In this document: positions 16,125-25,101 of the stretch, piece by piece | Position numbering within the stretch: position 1 is the first letter of the stretch | How the letters are laid out: every line of letters begins with the position of its first letter | NCBI GenBank assembly: GCA_016218725.1 | Contig: JACRDB010000027.1 | Location: forward strand, 1 to 64,000 | Length of the DNA: 64,000 nt | Origin: Deltaproteobacteria bacterium | GTDB lineage: Bacteria > Myxococcota_A > Polyangia > Polyangiales > Ga0077539 | Direction of reading: 5' to 3' | Program-made: the position numbers and the translations under genes | Notes under the pieces: generated by a model | The model's input: the letters and a program-made list of their open reading frames with translations, nothing else | Database searches by the model: none | What the model was told of the DNA's origin: nothing

Positions 16125-18719
16125 CTACCGCACGGTGACCCGCGCGGCGATCACGCGGTTGTCGTGGTCGTGCTCGCCACCCTCGGTGCGCATCCGGTCG
16201 CTCCCATCGAAGAAGCCCATGAACACCGTGTACACCCCCGGGCGGTACGTGGAGGGCACCTGCACCGTGAGCTGGTCACGGATGTAGTCCCCCTCCTGCC
16301 AGAGCCTCACCGGGTAGCGCCCGCCCACGGGCTCGTGGTCCCCGTTGATCCTGGGCCCCGCCCCGTCCGTGTGCACGAAGATCTGCCAGTTCCGCGGCGT
16401 CTCCCGGAGCACATGGAACACGAAGGTGATCTTGAAGCTCCCCCCGAGCGGGACATACGTCATCCCGTTGGAGTCCAGGTCGTAGCCCAGGAACTCCAGG
16501 AACTGGTCCAGCCGCACCGGCTCCCGGGCCGGACGACGGATCCTCGGGCGCTCGGACAGCACCCACTGCTCCAGGGGGTTTCGGTTCTCCCGCCCCTCGA
16601 GGTCCGAGACCGCCACGAGCAGCGTGGAGTTCGTGGCGTCCACCACCGGGACGTTCCGGTGCCTCGCCGCGCGGTACGCCCGGTTGAAGCCGCCGAAGAC
16701 GTCCGTGCCCACCACCAGGAAGCTCCGCGAGGAGCCCGTGAGCCACTCCACGGCCTCCTGCTCCGAGGACACCGCGCTCGGGGGCTCCAGGGTGTAGTAC
16801 CGCGTCGCCGGGTCGTCCGTGGGGCCGCCGTAGCGCCCCACGCGGTCCCCGGGGTGCCGGAGCTGGCGCACCACCGCCCACACGCCCCGCGGGGACATGT
16901 GCTCGCTCAGGGCCGGGATGTACCCCTGGGTCACCACCAGCGCCGTCACGAACGCCGCCGCGGGCACCCACGCCACCCGCGAGCCCACCCAGCGGTTGAC
17001 CGGCCCCCCGGGGCGCCCCAACCACGCATAGAGGTTCCACACCGCCAGCGCCCCGAAGAGCCCGAGCAGCACCCCCACCGGCGCCAGGGTGATGGCCCTC
17101 ACCACCCTCACGGCCACGGTGGTCATCACGGGCCCCGTGGGGGTCTCTCCCTCCGCGGGCTGCCTGCCGGCCACGGCCAGCGCCGTGCCCCCGCCGAGCA
17201 TCATCACGCCCGCAAGGATCGCCAGCGTGTACGACAGGTTGGCCATGAGCAGCGTCCCGACGCTCCGCCGCCCGGAGGCGAGCTTCTCCTCCTCGGCGGT
17301 CGCGCGCCAGGAGCCTTCGGTCTCCCGGAGCCAGGTGTAGGGCCGGTCCCAGGCGAAGGGCTTGACCTCGCCGGCGCCCTGGAACACCACAAGGATCCCC
17401 AGGACCAGGAACACCCCGGTCTCCACCAGGAAGAAGAACTCCGCGGGGAACGACGGCACGGCGCCGTGCCTGAGGTTCTCCTGCGCGGTGCGCACCCACT
17501 CGCTCATCCGGGCCTGGAACCCAGCGGGGAACACCGGCCCCTGCTCCCCGAGCGCGAAGGCCGCGTAGGAGCTCCGGGGAAACTGTAGGTAGTCCCGGAA
17601 CATCAACAGGGTCAGGAGCGCCGCGCCCACGGCCACCGTGCGCCAGGGCTTCTTCTCCCGCTCGCAGTCCCGCAGGAGCACCCCGAGGGCGAGCCCCAGC
17701 GGCGCCACGGTCACGAAGGCGCTCAGCCCGTAGAGCTGCATATGGAAGGTCTGCAGCGCGAAGCCCAGGGCAATCATCAGGAAGGCCGTGAGGCGCAGCC
17801 CGGACTCCCTCCAGGCGTCCACCTCGGCGGCCTCGTCGGGCTCCAGCGCCGCGTCCGAGGGCCCCTCGCTCACCGCCGACGGCGGCGACACGAGCCTCAC
17901 GAGCCCGAAGGGCAGGAAGCCCGTCCACGGGAAGGCCGCGTGGCCCACCTGTTCGATGTACGTCTCGAAGGTGAGCCAGGCCCCGGAGGGACCCGCCCCG
18001 CCGCCGGCCCCTACCAGAGGCGAGTACGCCGTCACGTCCCCGCTGGCCGCGCGCTTGAGCGCCGCCGCCGCCAGAGCCGCCGCCCCCACGAAGGCCCCGG
18101 CCCCCACCAGGCGCGTGGTGCCGGTCTCCCGCGAGGCCCGGAGGAGCACCGCCAGCCCGAGGGCCCCGAGCACCGGCACCACCCCGAGCATCACCCCGGC
18201 CGCCGCCACCGCGAGCGCAAGCCCCAGCGCCGCCAGCGCCGCCCCCGCCCGGCGCCACACCGCGCTCTGCCCCCAGGCCAGGAGCACCACGCCCGAAAAC
18301 GCCACGGTGGTCGCACTCTGCGCGATCCCCCCGCCGAACATCTGCCGGGCGTTCAGGTACACCAGAGGTAGGGTGGTGTAGGCAAGGCCCGTATAGATGG
18401 CCAGGCGTCGGTCTCCGGCGCCTCTGGCGGCGGCCATGAGGGAGGCGGTGGCCAGGAGGGCCAGGAGGGCGCCCGGGAGCCTGCCGAAGAGCTCGCTGGT
18501 GCGGCCCAGGCGGAACCCGAGGGCCACGGAGGACACCTGGGCGGGGGGCCTGTCCAGCACGACGGGGTGGTGGGCGGCGACCTCGCGGGCCATGTCGGCC
18601 ACGCGGATTTCCGCGGGTTGCCAGATCCCGAAGCGGTCCAGGCCGAGGAGGAAGATCACCACGGCAGCGGTCACGACGACAAACCAGGCGACCAGGCGGT
18701 CGCTCGAAGCATTCTTCAT
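16125..18719 (-). CDS. GT-C family membrane glycosyltransferase (ArnT/PMT-like)
   Basis: An 864-residue polytopic inner-membrane protein. The N-terminus has a first TM helix (WFVVVTAAVVIFLLGL) followed by the periplasmic GIWQPAEIRVADMAREV segment that matches the ArnT/PMT-family loop usually reading EPDE; the Asp is Ala here, so only one of the two acidic residues is kept. About ten more hydrophobic segments follow up to residue 580, including a Leu/Ala-rich cluster. The last 230 residues form a soluble extracytoplasmic domain (LEQWVLSERPRIRRPAREPV, FVFHVLRETPRNWQIFVHTD). Members transfer sugars from polyprenyl donors to lipid or protein. Donor and acceptor are unknown. It leads a probable operon with PilZ and the beta-helix lipoprotein. 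Confidence 0.82.
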   Translation of the reverse strand: MKNASSDRLVAWFVVVTAAVVIFLLGLDRFGIWQPAEIRVADMAREVAAHHPVVLDRPPAQVSSVALGFRLGRTSELFGRLPGALLALLATASLMAAARGAGDRRLAIYTGLAYTTLPLVYLNARQMFGGGIAQSATTVAFSGVVLLAWGQSAVWRRAGAALAALGLALAVAAAGVMLGVVPVLGALGLAVLLRASRETGTTRLVGAGAFVGAAALAAAALKRAASGDVTAYSPLVGAGGGAGPSGAWLTFETYIEQVGHAAFPWTGFLPFGLVRLVSPPSAVSEGPSDAALEPDEAAEVDAWRESGLRLTAFLMIALGFALQTFHMQLYGLSAFVTVAPLGLALGVLLRDCEREKKPWRTVAVGAALLTLLMFRDYLQFPRSSYAAFALGEQGPVFPAGFQARMSEWVRTAQENLRHGAVPSFPAEFFFLVETGVFLVLGILVVFQGAGEVKPFAWDRPYTWLRETEGSWRATAEEEKLASGRRSVGTLLMANLSYTLAILAGVMMLGGGTALAVAGRQPAEGETPTGPVMTTVAVRVVRAITLAPVGVLLGLFGALAVWNLYAWLGRPGGPVNRWVGSRVAWVPAAAFVTALVVTQGYIPALSEHMSPRGVWAVVRQLRHPGDRVGRYGGPTDDPATRYYTLEPPSAVSSEQEAVEWLTGSSRSFLVVGTDVFGGFNRAYRAARHRNVPVVDATNSTLLVAVSDLEGRENRNPLEQWVLSERPRIRRPAREPVRLDQFLEFLGYDLDSNGMTYVPLGGSFKITFVFHVLRETPRNWQIFVHTDGAGPRINGDHEPVGGRYPVRLWQEGDYIRDQLTVQVPSTYRPGVYTVFMGFFDGSDRMRTEGGEHDHDNRVIAARVTVR

Positions 18720-18848
18720 GGTCCCTCGAAAGCGGAAGCGAACCTAGTACACCCTGGGGCGACTTTCGAGGGGGACTACGCACGAGTTCAAGCCGGGGGT
18801 GGGAGCCACCGTTGATCGGGGGTGTCCCCCTCCGCAGGAGCGTAACCC

Positions 18849-20399
18849 GTGAAAGCTCGCACCCTCGGCGCCTGGTGTGCTCTGGCCCTCTCGATCCCGC
18901 TGCCGGCCCTGGCCGATGAGACCCTTCTGTCCCTGAACCGCCGGCTGCGCGTGCCCGTGGGCCCCGCGGGGACCGCGACCCAGGTCCACCGCCTGCGGAT
19001 GCTCGGGCGCAACCACTGGGCCGTGGTGACCCCCGCGGTGAGCCTCCAGGGCCGCTGCGGCGCGCCCCTGCAGCGCGTCTCCCTCTGGTCCGAGCAGCCC
19101 GACCGCACGGTCACCGAGACCCTGAGCGACACGTTTGATGTCTGCACGCGCACCCCGGGGGAGCTCCTCTCGGTGAGCGTGATGATGGTCAATGGCCCCG
19201 AGGTGCGGGTGTTCCTCTCCCGCCCCCACATGGTGAACCCCACGGCGATGGTGCGCTACCACGTCACCGGGGATCGCTACGGCGGCCCCCACGTGGAGCG
19301 CTACATCGCCGCCACGCCCGACGAGGCCCCCAGGGGGTCCCTCGCCTCGGCGCCGGACACCACCCTGGACGGGGACGTCTCCGCGTGGGCGGGCCTTACC
19401 CCCCTGGCGAGGGGCACCTCCCGCTCGCTCCCGGGGAGCGTCTGGGTCGCCCAGGACGGGCGCGGCGTGCGCTTCGCGGCGACGGTGACGGCCCCCGAGG
19501 CCCCCACGCTCACCCTGGCCCTGGCGGAGACGGGCATCAGCACGAACACCCTCCTCGGGCGCGAGAACAACCACGGGCGCTTCCTGACGGTGCGTTGCGA
19601 CCAGCCGGTGCCCGGCGCCGAGGTGCGCTGCCGGCGCGACGGCGACCGGGTGACCATCGAGGGCCGCACGGACCTCGGGACCATGACCTGGGCGGCGCCC
19701 ACGGTGTCCTCCGTGGCCCTCCACGCGACGCTCCAGGCGGGCGCTCGGAGCATCACCTCGGACCCGAGCATGCGGCTACGCCGCTGGAACCTGCCGGTGC
19801 CCGTGGAGTTCCTCGCGGGGGCCTCGGAGGGCACCCGCCAGGCGTGCCGCGGCGGGTACCACACCTTCCTCCCGGTGGGCGGCGCGGCGAGCGTGCTCTC
19901 CTGCGGAGCCCGCTGCACCGACGGCGCCTGCGAGCAGCACCTGCCGCTCGACAGCCCCGCCCGGGTGGTGATCCACCGCGCCGGCGACGGAGTCTGCGCG
20001 GACGTGTCGGGCCTGGGCAGCGAGGCGTTCCGCGCGTGCGACCCGGGCGAGGACCGGGTGCAGCTCCTCGGGACCTTCCCCCTGGTGGGCTTCACCACGG
20101 TGATCGCCGTGGAGCGCGCCCCCGCCGGCCGCGACGCGCGCCAGTCCGAGGTGTGGGCCATCGTGAGCCCCTCGGCGGCGTGGCAGCGGCTCTGGCAGGG
20201 CGCCGAACGGGCCCCGGCCTCGCTCCCACGGGTGGACACCGCCACCCGGCACCCTCGCTTCTGCGCGGCGCCCGGCGAGGGCGGCTGCGAGGTCGCCCAG
20301 GGCATCACCTTCGTGCCCCCGGACCCGGGCGGGCCGGTGACCAACGTCCTGGTGCGCCTGGGCTTCCGCAACGCCCGCGACGGCATCGTCGGGCTGTGA
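18849..20399 (+). CDS. Secreted protein of unknown function
   Basis: A 516-residue protein with a clear Sec signal peptide (MKARTLGAWCALALSIPLPALADE, cleavage after ALA). The rest is rich in beta-strands and contains paired Cys, for example VRCDQPVPGAEVRC and CGARCTDGACEQH. A segment PDTTLDGDVSAWAGLTPL suggests a carbohydrate-binding-like DOMON/CBM9 fold, since that pattern (dG...W) opens such domains; this is a guess. No enzyme motif is seen. It is divergent from the GT-C gene and converges with the large VWA protein, with only seven bases between stops. It is likely periplasmic. Confidence 0.7.
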   Translation: MKARTLGAWCALALSIPLPALADETLLSLNRRLRVPVGPAGTATQVHRLRMLGRNHWAVVTPAVSLQGRCGAPLQRVSLWSEQPDRTVTETLSDTFDVCTRTPGELLSVSVMMVNGPEVRVFLSRPHMVNPTAMVRYHVTGDRYGGPHVERYIAATPDEAPRGSLASAPDTTLDGDVSAWAGLTPLARGTSRSLPGSVWVAQDGRGVRFAATVTAPEAPTLTLALAETGISTNTLLGRENNHGRFLTVRCDQPVPGAEVRCRRDGDRVTIEGRTDLGTMTWAAPTVSSVALHATLQAGARSITSDPSMRLRRWNLPVPVEFLAGASEGTRQACRGGYHTFLPVGGAASVLSCGARCTDGACEQHLPLDSPARVVIHRAGDGVCADVSGLGSEAFRACDPGEDRVQLLGTFPLVGFTTVIAVERAPAGRDARQSEVWAIVSPSAAWQRLWQGAERAPASLPRVDTATRHPRFCAAPGEGGCEVAQGITFVPPDPGGPVTNVLVRLGFRNARDGIVGL

Positions 20400-20406
20400 A
20401 CCCCTC

Positions 20407-23400
20407 TCAATCGGTGTGCGTGGGCGCTGCCGAGGGCGCCTCCGAGGGCTCGAACTGGAAGGGGTAGCTCACCACCACCACGCCGGACCCCGGCGGGGGC
20501 GCCGGGAACAGCCAGGAGCGCACCGCCGAGGCGATGTCCGCGCCCACCGCCGGGTCGCCGGTGGTGTTCTCCGTGACCTCCGCCCCGAGCACCCTGCCGT
20601 CCTCGCCGATGACAAAGCGCACGACCACCCTCCCCCTGGCGTCGGGATGCCCTCGGAGGGCGCGCTCGTAGGCCGCCCGCACCTGGGCGATGTTGCGCCG
20701 GACCACGGCGCGGATCACGTCGGCGTTGATGGTCCCGGTCACCACCGGCGTCGCGGCGGCCACCATGGGCGCGGCGGTCACCCGCGCTTCGAGCGCCATC
20801 GGGTAGCTCCGGGTGATCGCCGCGGAGTCTCTCCCGACGGTGCCCACGCTCCCGAGGCCGATGGTGCCGTAGCCATACCCGCTTCCCCCGGAGCCCGCGC
20901 CGAGCATCCCAAGGCCGCCGGAGCTGCCGTAGCCGTAGCCGTAACCTCCGCCGGAGCCGATGTTTGCGCTCGCCCCGGGGACCATGGCCCGGCCCCCCAC
21001 GGAGCCCTCCTCGTCCACGGCCACGAAGGACGTGTAGTCCGACACGAGGCCGAAGCGCAGGGCGAGCCTCGTGACCTCCTCGCGCAGCGCGGGGGTCTCC
21101 CCGAGGAGCATCGCCGTGGACAGGTCGTGAATGCGCGCCCGGGCCCACACCGACGGCACGGCCTCGTGGCCCCCGGGGGCCCTCGGGAGCGAGACCCTCA
21201 CGCGCTGGGTCCAGGCCCTTCCCCGCACGCGCCCCGAGAGTTGGATGGTGCCCTCGCCGCCCTGGGCGTAGCGCCCATGGACCAGCACGGGCTGGTCGGC
21301 GAAGACATCGGGCAGGGCCCTCGGGTACACCTCTCGCACGTCCAGGCCGCCCCAGTCCACCGCGAGGTCCGTCACGAAGGGTCGGGCGATGCGTGTGTGA
21401 AAGCGCTCCGCCGCGGCCGAGGGATCCTCCGAGGGGGTGACCACCTCGGACACTCCCCGCCCCAGCTCCGCCACCTGCTCCAGGAGGTACCGGTTGACCG
21501 CGCCTCCCACGCCAAAGGAAAACACCCGCGAGGCCCCCAGGTCCCGGGTGAGGGCCGCGAGCACCTCCCTCTCGTTGCCAATGTAACCATCGGTGATGAG
21601 CACCACCAGGCGCATGCGGGCGTCCGCCGGAGGGGCCGCCCCAAGGGCCGCGTGGAGCCCCGGGAGCATCTCCGTGGCGCCCGCCGCGCGCAGGGACTCC
21701 ACCCAGGCGCGGGCCCGGGCCAGGTTCTCCGCCGTGGGCGCGAGGGGCGCAGGGGCCAGCTCCGAGGTGGCGTCGGAGAAGCGCACCACGCGGAAGGTAT
21801 CCTCCGGGCGCAACCGCCGGAGGGCCTCGGACACCAGGGCCCGGGCCTGGGTCATGGGCGCGCCTCGCATGGAGCTCGACGTGTCCACCACAAAGACCAG
21901 CTCCCGCGGCGTGACCGCGCTGTCCGGGGCCCCCGCGTCGGGGTGCAGGAGCAGCGTGAAGAACCCGTCGTCCCCGTCCCGGCGCGCGAGCACCGACGGG
22001 GTCACGGTCTCTACCCTCGGGCGGTACCGAAGCAGAAAGTCCCGATCGGGGAGCGCACGACCCTGGGTGAGGGTCACACCTACAGTATCGCCCGTGTGAG
22101 TGATTGTAATGGGATGTGAGGGAGAAGTGACCTCTTCGAGGGCGGTTCCGAGGTCCACGCGGGCGGAGAGGTCCACGTCGCCCGGGGGGCGCTCGGGGGT
22201 GCTGCCGCCCTGGCCCGGGGTGTAGCGGGAGCCGGTGGCCAGGGGCATGACGAACTCGTAGCGGCCGTCCCTCCAGGGGACCGTCTGGGCGAAGCGCAGC
22301 ACCACCCGGAGGGGCTCTCCGGGGCGGATGTTGGCCACGGCCTGACGGAAGAGGTTGGGGCGCTCCTGCTCCAGGAGGGCCGCGGTGCGCCCTCGGGCCC
22401 GGGCCCGCTGGTACGTCTGCCGGGCTTCCGCGCGGCGCTGGATGGTTCCGTGGATCGCCCTCGCGCCCACGTGGAGGTCCATGGCGTCTACGGCGCTGTT
22501 GGCGGGCAGGGGGAAGAGGTACTCGGCATCGACGGGGTGGTCGTAGGGGTTGGTGAAGCGCTGCTCCACGGTGACCCTGGCGACGACCCCAGAGACCTCC
22601 GCGGACACGGAGGTGTGCAGGAGCGGAAAGCCCTCGGTGGGCGCCGGCGCGCTCCCTCGGCGCGCGGTGGCGGCGCGGAGCCTGAGGGTACCCTGCAGGG
22701 GGGTGGGCTCCTCGGGGGCCGCGGGCTCGTGGGCGGAGAGGCCGTTGTGCTCGGCGTTCCCGCCCCACATGTGCCACCCATCCAGGGAGGGGTCACCGAC
22801 TTCGAGGCCGAGGACCTTGCCTCGGGCGGTGGCGAGGTACACCCAGCCGTTGGCCACCGCGGGCTGAAACGCGATGGGCTCGCCGATGTGGTAGGCCCAG
22901 GTGGTCATGCCCGTGTCAATGTCCATGCCGTAGACGTCGCCCCCGCGGGTGCCGACCACGAGCTGCGAGCCCACCACGGCGGGGGAGGTGACGCCCCGCT
23001 GGGTGATGGCCCCGGGGTAGCGACGGCGCCACACCACGCGGCCGTCGGCGGCGTCGCGGGCGACGACCTCGTCGCCCATGGCGTGGTAGAGCCGCCCTTC
23101 TGCGTAGGCGGGGCGAGCGCCCTCGTAGGCCCAGCCGGCCTGGGTGCCACCGGTGTCCGCGCGGCGGGCGGCGTAGGGGGCCCTCACCGCGGGCCCGGAG
23201 GAGACGACGCTGCCGTCGCGGGTGTCGAGCACCACCTGGCGCTCGTGGCCGTGGGGCGCGCGGCGGGCGACGTAGAGCCTGCCCGCGTCCACCGCGGGGG
23301 CGCTGGTGGCCCCGAGGGACCGTCGCCAGCGCACGGCGCCGTCCCGGGCCCGGAAGCGCGCGACGGAGCCGTCCATGGTGGTGACGTAGACGTCCTCGCC

Positions 23401-24126
23401 GTCGATCACCGGGGCGGTGAGCACGTCCGCGGGCACCGGGCGGGTCCAGAGGTAGGCCCCGGTGCGCATGGACATGCCCGAGAACGAGAAGCCCGAGGGG
23501 GAGCGTCCGTCGGGGTACGCGGAGAACACCCTCCCGTGGGCCGCGGCGGCCTGGGACATCAAGGGGTCCCCGAGGTAGTGCGACCAGCGCTGCCGCCCGG
23601 AGGCCAGGTCAAACGCAAAGAGCGTGCAGCTCTCGGTGTTGAAGAGCACCTTGTCGTCTTCGATGATGGCCGCGGTGGGCCCTCCGTCGGGGGTCTGGCC
23701 CACCCAGGAGAGGCCGCCGGTGTGGGCGTCCAGGGCGTACACCGTGGTGCTGGTGAAGCCCGCGCCGACGTACACCTTCCCGCGGGCGTACGCGGGCGTG
23801 GTGAGGGTGGCGTTCTGGGCGAGCTGGAGCACCCACCCCCGGCGCTGCCCGGCGAAGGTGAAGCGCGCGCTCTGGCCGAGCGCCACGCGAGGGAGCTCGA
23901 GGCTCCGCGGCGCCACCCGGACACCGAGGTCCGTGGGGCCCAGAGCCTCGTGGGGGTGCTCCACCGGGGCGATGGCCCCCGGGAGCGCTCTTGGGGCCTC
24001 TGGAGCCCTCGGGGGCTCCGGCTGGACCACGGGACGATGCCTCGGGGCAGGCGGGTGCCTCGTGTCACGGCAGGCCGTGAGCACCAGGACCCCGCAAGCC
24101 CCAACCAGGGGGGAGCGCGGGCGCAT
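20407..24126 (-). CDS. PQQ-propeller / VIT / von Willebrand A / AgmX-PglI fusion lipoprotein
   Basis: About 1239 residues from ATG 24126 (MRPRSPLVGACGVLVLTAC, lipobox LTAC); an upstream GTG at 24138 is possible. Domains in order: PQQ-like eight-bladed propeller (about 60-430, repeated VYALDAHTGGLSWVG, RLYHAMGDEVVARDAADGRV...); VIT domain (about 480-640, VTVEQRFTNPYDHPVDAEYLF); VWA domain with MIDAS DTSSS in ELVFVVDTSSSMRG (about 740-900); Gly/Tyr-rich linker (GGGYGYGYGSSGG); and a C-terminal AgmX/PglI-TonB-like domain (VRRNIAQVRAAYERAL ... VVVRFVIGEDGRV ... SWLFPAPPPGSG). VIT-VWA and AgmX domains occur in myxobacterial gliding-motility and envelope proteins. The combination with a PQQ propeller is unusual. 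It is probably an outer-membrane or periplasmic scaffold. Confidence 0.87.
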   Translation of the reverse strand: MRPRSPLVGACGVLVLTACRDTRHPPAPRHRPVVQPEPPRAPEAPRALPGAIAPVEHPHEALGPTDLGVRVAPRSLELPRVALGQSARFTFAGQRRGWVLQLAQNATLTTPAYARGKVYVGAGFTSTTVYALDAHTGGLSWVGQTPDGGPTAAIIEDDKVLFNTESCTLFAFDLASGRQRWSHYLGDPLMSQAAAAHGRVFSAYPDGRSPSGFSFSGMSMRTGAYLWTRPVPADVLTAPVIDGEDVYVTTMDGSVARFRARDGAVRWRRSLGATSAPAVDAGRLYVARRAPHGHERQVVLDTRDGSVVSSGPAVRAPYAARRADTGGTQAGWAYEGARPAYAEGRLYHAMGDEVVARDAADGRVVWRRRYPGAITQRGVTSPAVVGSQLVVGTRGGDVYGMDIDTGMTTWAYHIGEPIAFQPAVANGWVYLATARGKVLGLEVGDPSLDGWHMWGGNAEHNGLSAHEPAAPEEPTPLQGTLRLRAATARRGSAPAPTEGFPLLHTSVSAEVSGVVARVTVEQRFTNPYDHPVDAEYLFPLPANSAVDAMDLHVGARAIHGTIQRRAEARQTYQRARARGRTAALLEQERPNLFRQAVANIRPGEPLRVVLRFAQTVPWRDGRYEFVMPLATGSRYTPGQGGSTPERPPGDVDLSARVDLGTALEEVTSPSHPITITHTGDTVGVTLTQGRALPDRDFLLRYRPRVETVTPSVLARRDGDDGFFTLLLHPDAGAPDSAVTPRELVFVVDTSSSMRGAPMTQARALVSEALRRLRPEDTFRVVRFSDATSELAPAPLAPTAENLARARAWVESLRAAGATEMLPGLHAALGAAPPADARMRLVVLITDGYIGNEREVLAALTRDLGASRVFSFGVGGAVNRYLLEQVAELGRGVSEVVTPSEDPSAAAERFHTRIARPFVTDLAVDWGGLDVREVYPRALPDVFADQPVLVHGRYAQGGEGTIQLSGRVRGRAWTQRVRVSLPRAPGGHEAVPSVWARARIHDLSTAMLLGETPALREEVTRLALRFGLVSDYTSFVAVDEEGSVGGRAMVPGASANIGSGGGYGYGYGSSGGLGMLGAGSGGSGYGYGTIGLGSVGTVGRDSAAITRSYPMALEARVTAAPMVAAATPVVTGTINADVIRAVVRRNIAQVRAAYERALRGHPDARGRVVVRFVIGEDGRVLGAEVTENTTGDPAVGADIASAVRSWLFPAPPPGSGVVVVSYPFQFEPSEAPSAAPTHTD

Positions 24127-24209
24127 GGGGTTGCCCACTCAGACAACGGCCGAGCCCAAAGGTTTTGCCGCGGGCGAAGGGTGCGCGGAGCGTGCGTGTG
24201 GGGCGCGCT

Positions 24210-24566
24210 TCAGACGCGGGAGCAAAGGCGGAACACGGGGCCTCCGGGGCCTCGGAGGTAGGGGTGGGTGGTGTCCCGAAAGGCAACGGTGACGGCCCCG
24301 AGACCCAGGAGGCGTGCGGTGGTGCCCGGGACGTCGTCCACGCGGAACTCCAGCCACGGGGCCCACTCCCAGGCGCTCTCGGGCAGGGCCTGGGCGGCGC
24401 TCACGTACGACACCCCGAGGGAGAACCCGTCGGCCAGGGTGAACTGGTCCATGGAGTCCCCGAGGGGGCGCCGGGAGGCCCCGAAGCCCTCTTCGTAGAA
24501 GCGCCGGACGGCGTCCCGCAGCGCGAGGTCGATGGACAGCTTGAGGTTTCGTCCGAAGTCGGTCAT
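24210..24566 (-). CDS. VOC-superfamily (glyoxalase/bleomycin-resistance-like) protein
   Basis: A 118-residue protein with the VOC layout: PWLEFRVDDVPGTTARLLGLGAVTVAFRDTTHPYLRGPGGPVFRLC. The first half (MTDFGRNLKLSIDLALRDAVRRFYEEGFGASRR) fits a betaalphabetabetabeta module. Metal ligands typical of glyoxalase I are not obvious. Its start lies 13 bases after the stop of the MAPEG gene, so they probably form one transcript. Possible roles are detoxification or antibiotic binding; the substrate is unknown. Confidence 0.7.
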   Translation of the reverse strand: MTDFGRNLKLSIDLALRDAVRRFYEEGFGASRRPLGDSMDQFTLADGFSLGVSYVSAAQALPESAWEWAPWLEFRVDDVPGTTARLLGLGAVTVAFRDTTHPYLRGPGGPVFRLCSRV

Positions 24567-24578
24567 GGCGCTCCTCCC

Positions 24579-24962
24579 CTACCGTATGGAGGCCACGAGG
24601 GCGTAGACCCCCGCGGCGGCGATGGAGACCCAGGTGAGGAGCGCCCCGAGGGCCCTGGGGCCCGACGGCTTGATGCCCACGCCCACGGCGTGCAGGACCC
24701 TCCCGAGGGTGAAGGCCGCCCCCACGCCGTGGAGCACCGTGGCGGCTCCTCCGGAGAGCTCCGCGGTGAGGAGCAGCACCAGGGCGAGGGCCACGTACTC
24801 CGCGTTGTTGCCGTGCCTCCTGGCCGCGGTGAGGAGCTCCTCGGAGTCCCCGGTGCCCAGGAACACCTTGGTCTTGCCCCGCACCCGCGAGACATTGGCC
24901 GCGAGGGCCACGTTGAAGATCGCGTTCACCGCGCCATAGATCGCCGTGATGGGTACCGCCAT
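24579..24962 (-). CDS. MAPEG-family membrane protein
   Basis: A 127-residue, four-helix integral membrane protein of the MAPEG (membrane-associated eicosanoid/glutathione metabolism) family. The ATG at 24962 gives MAVPITAIYGAVNAIFNVALA as helix 1; the family hallmark around helix 2 appears as RRHGNNAEYVALALVLLLTAELSGG, and helices 3-4 are ATVLHGVGAAFTLGRVLHAVG and ALLTWVSIAAAGVYALVA. Family members use glutathione or act on lipophilic electrophiles. It is divergent from an ECF sigma factor and followed by a VOC protein, suggesting a stress-response or detoxification cluster. Confidence 0.8.
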   Translation of the reverse strand: MAVPITAIYGAVNAIFNVALAANVSRVRGKTKVFLGTGDSEELLTAARRHGNNAEYVALALVLLLTAELSGGAATVLHGVGAAFTLGRVLHAVGVGIKPSGPRALGALLTWVSIAAAGVYALVASIR

Positions 24963-25101
24963 GTGCGTGCTCCTGGTTCGTCGAGGGCGCGTCCTTCGCG
25001 TCCGTCGAGAGGGTAGACCGGGGGGCCCGCGAGGATTCATCGCACAATCGACGGGGCCGTCGGTTTTTCGCCGCGGGGGATCCGTGGTAGCGCTCCTGGG
25101 G

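Noticed and set aside
19301..22777. 1158-codon frame on the minus strand crossing two genes
   Set aside because: It covers the antisense of the secreted protein and another frame of the VWA protein; both real genes have domains and starts.
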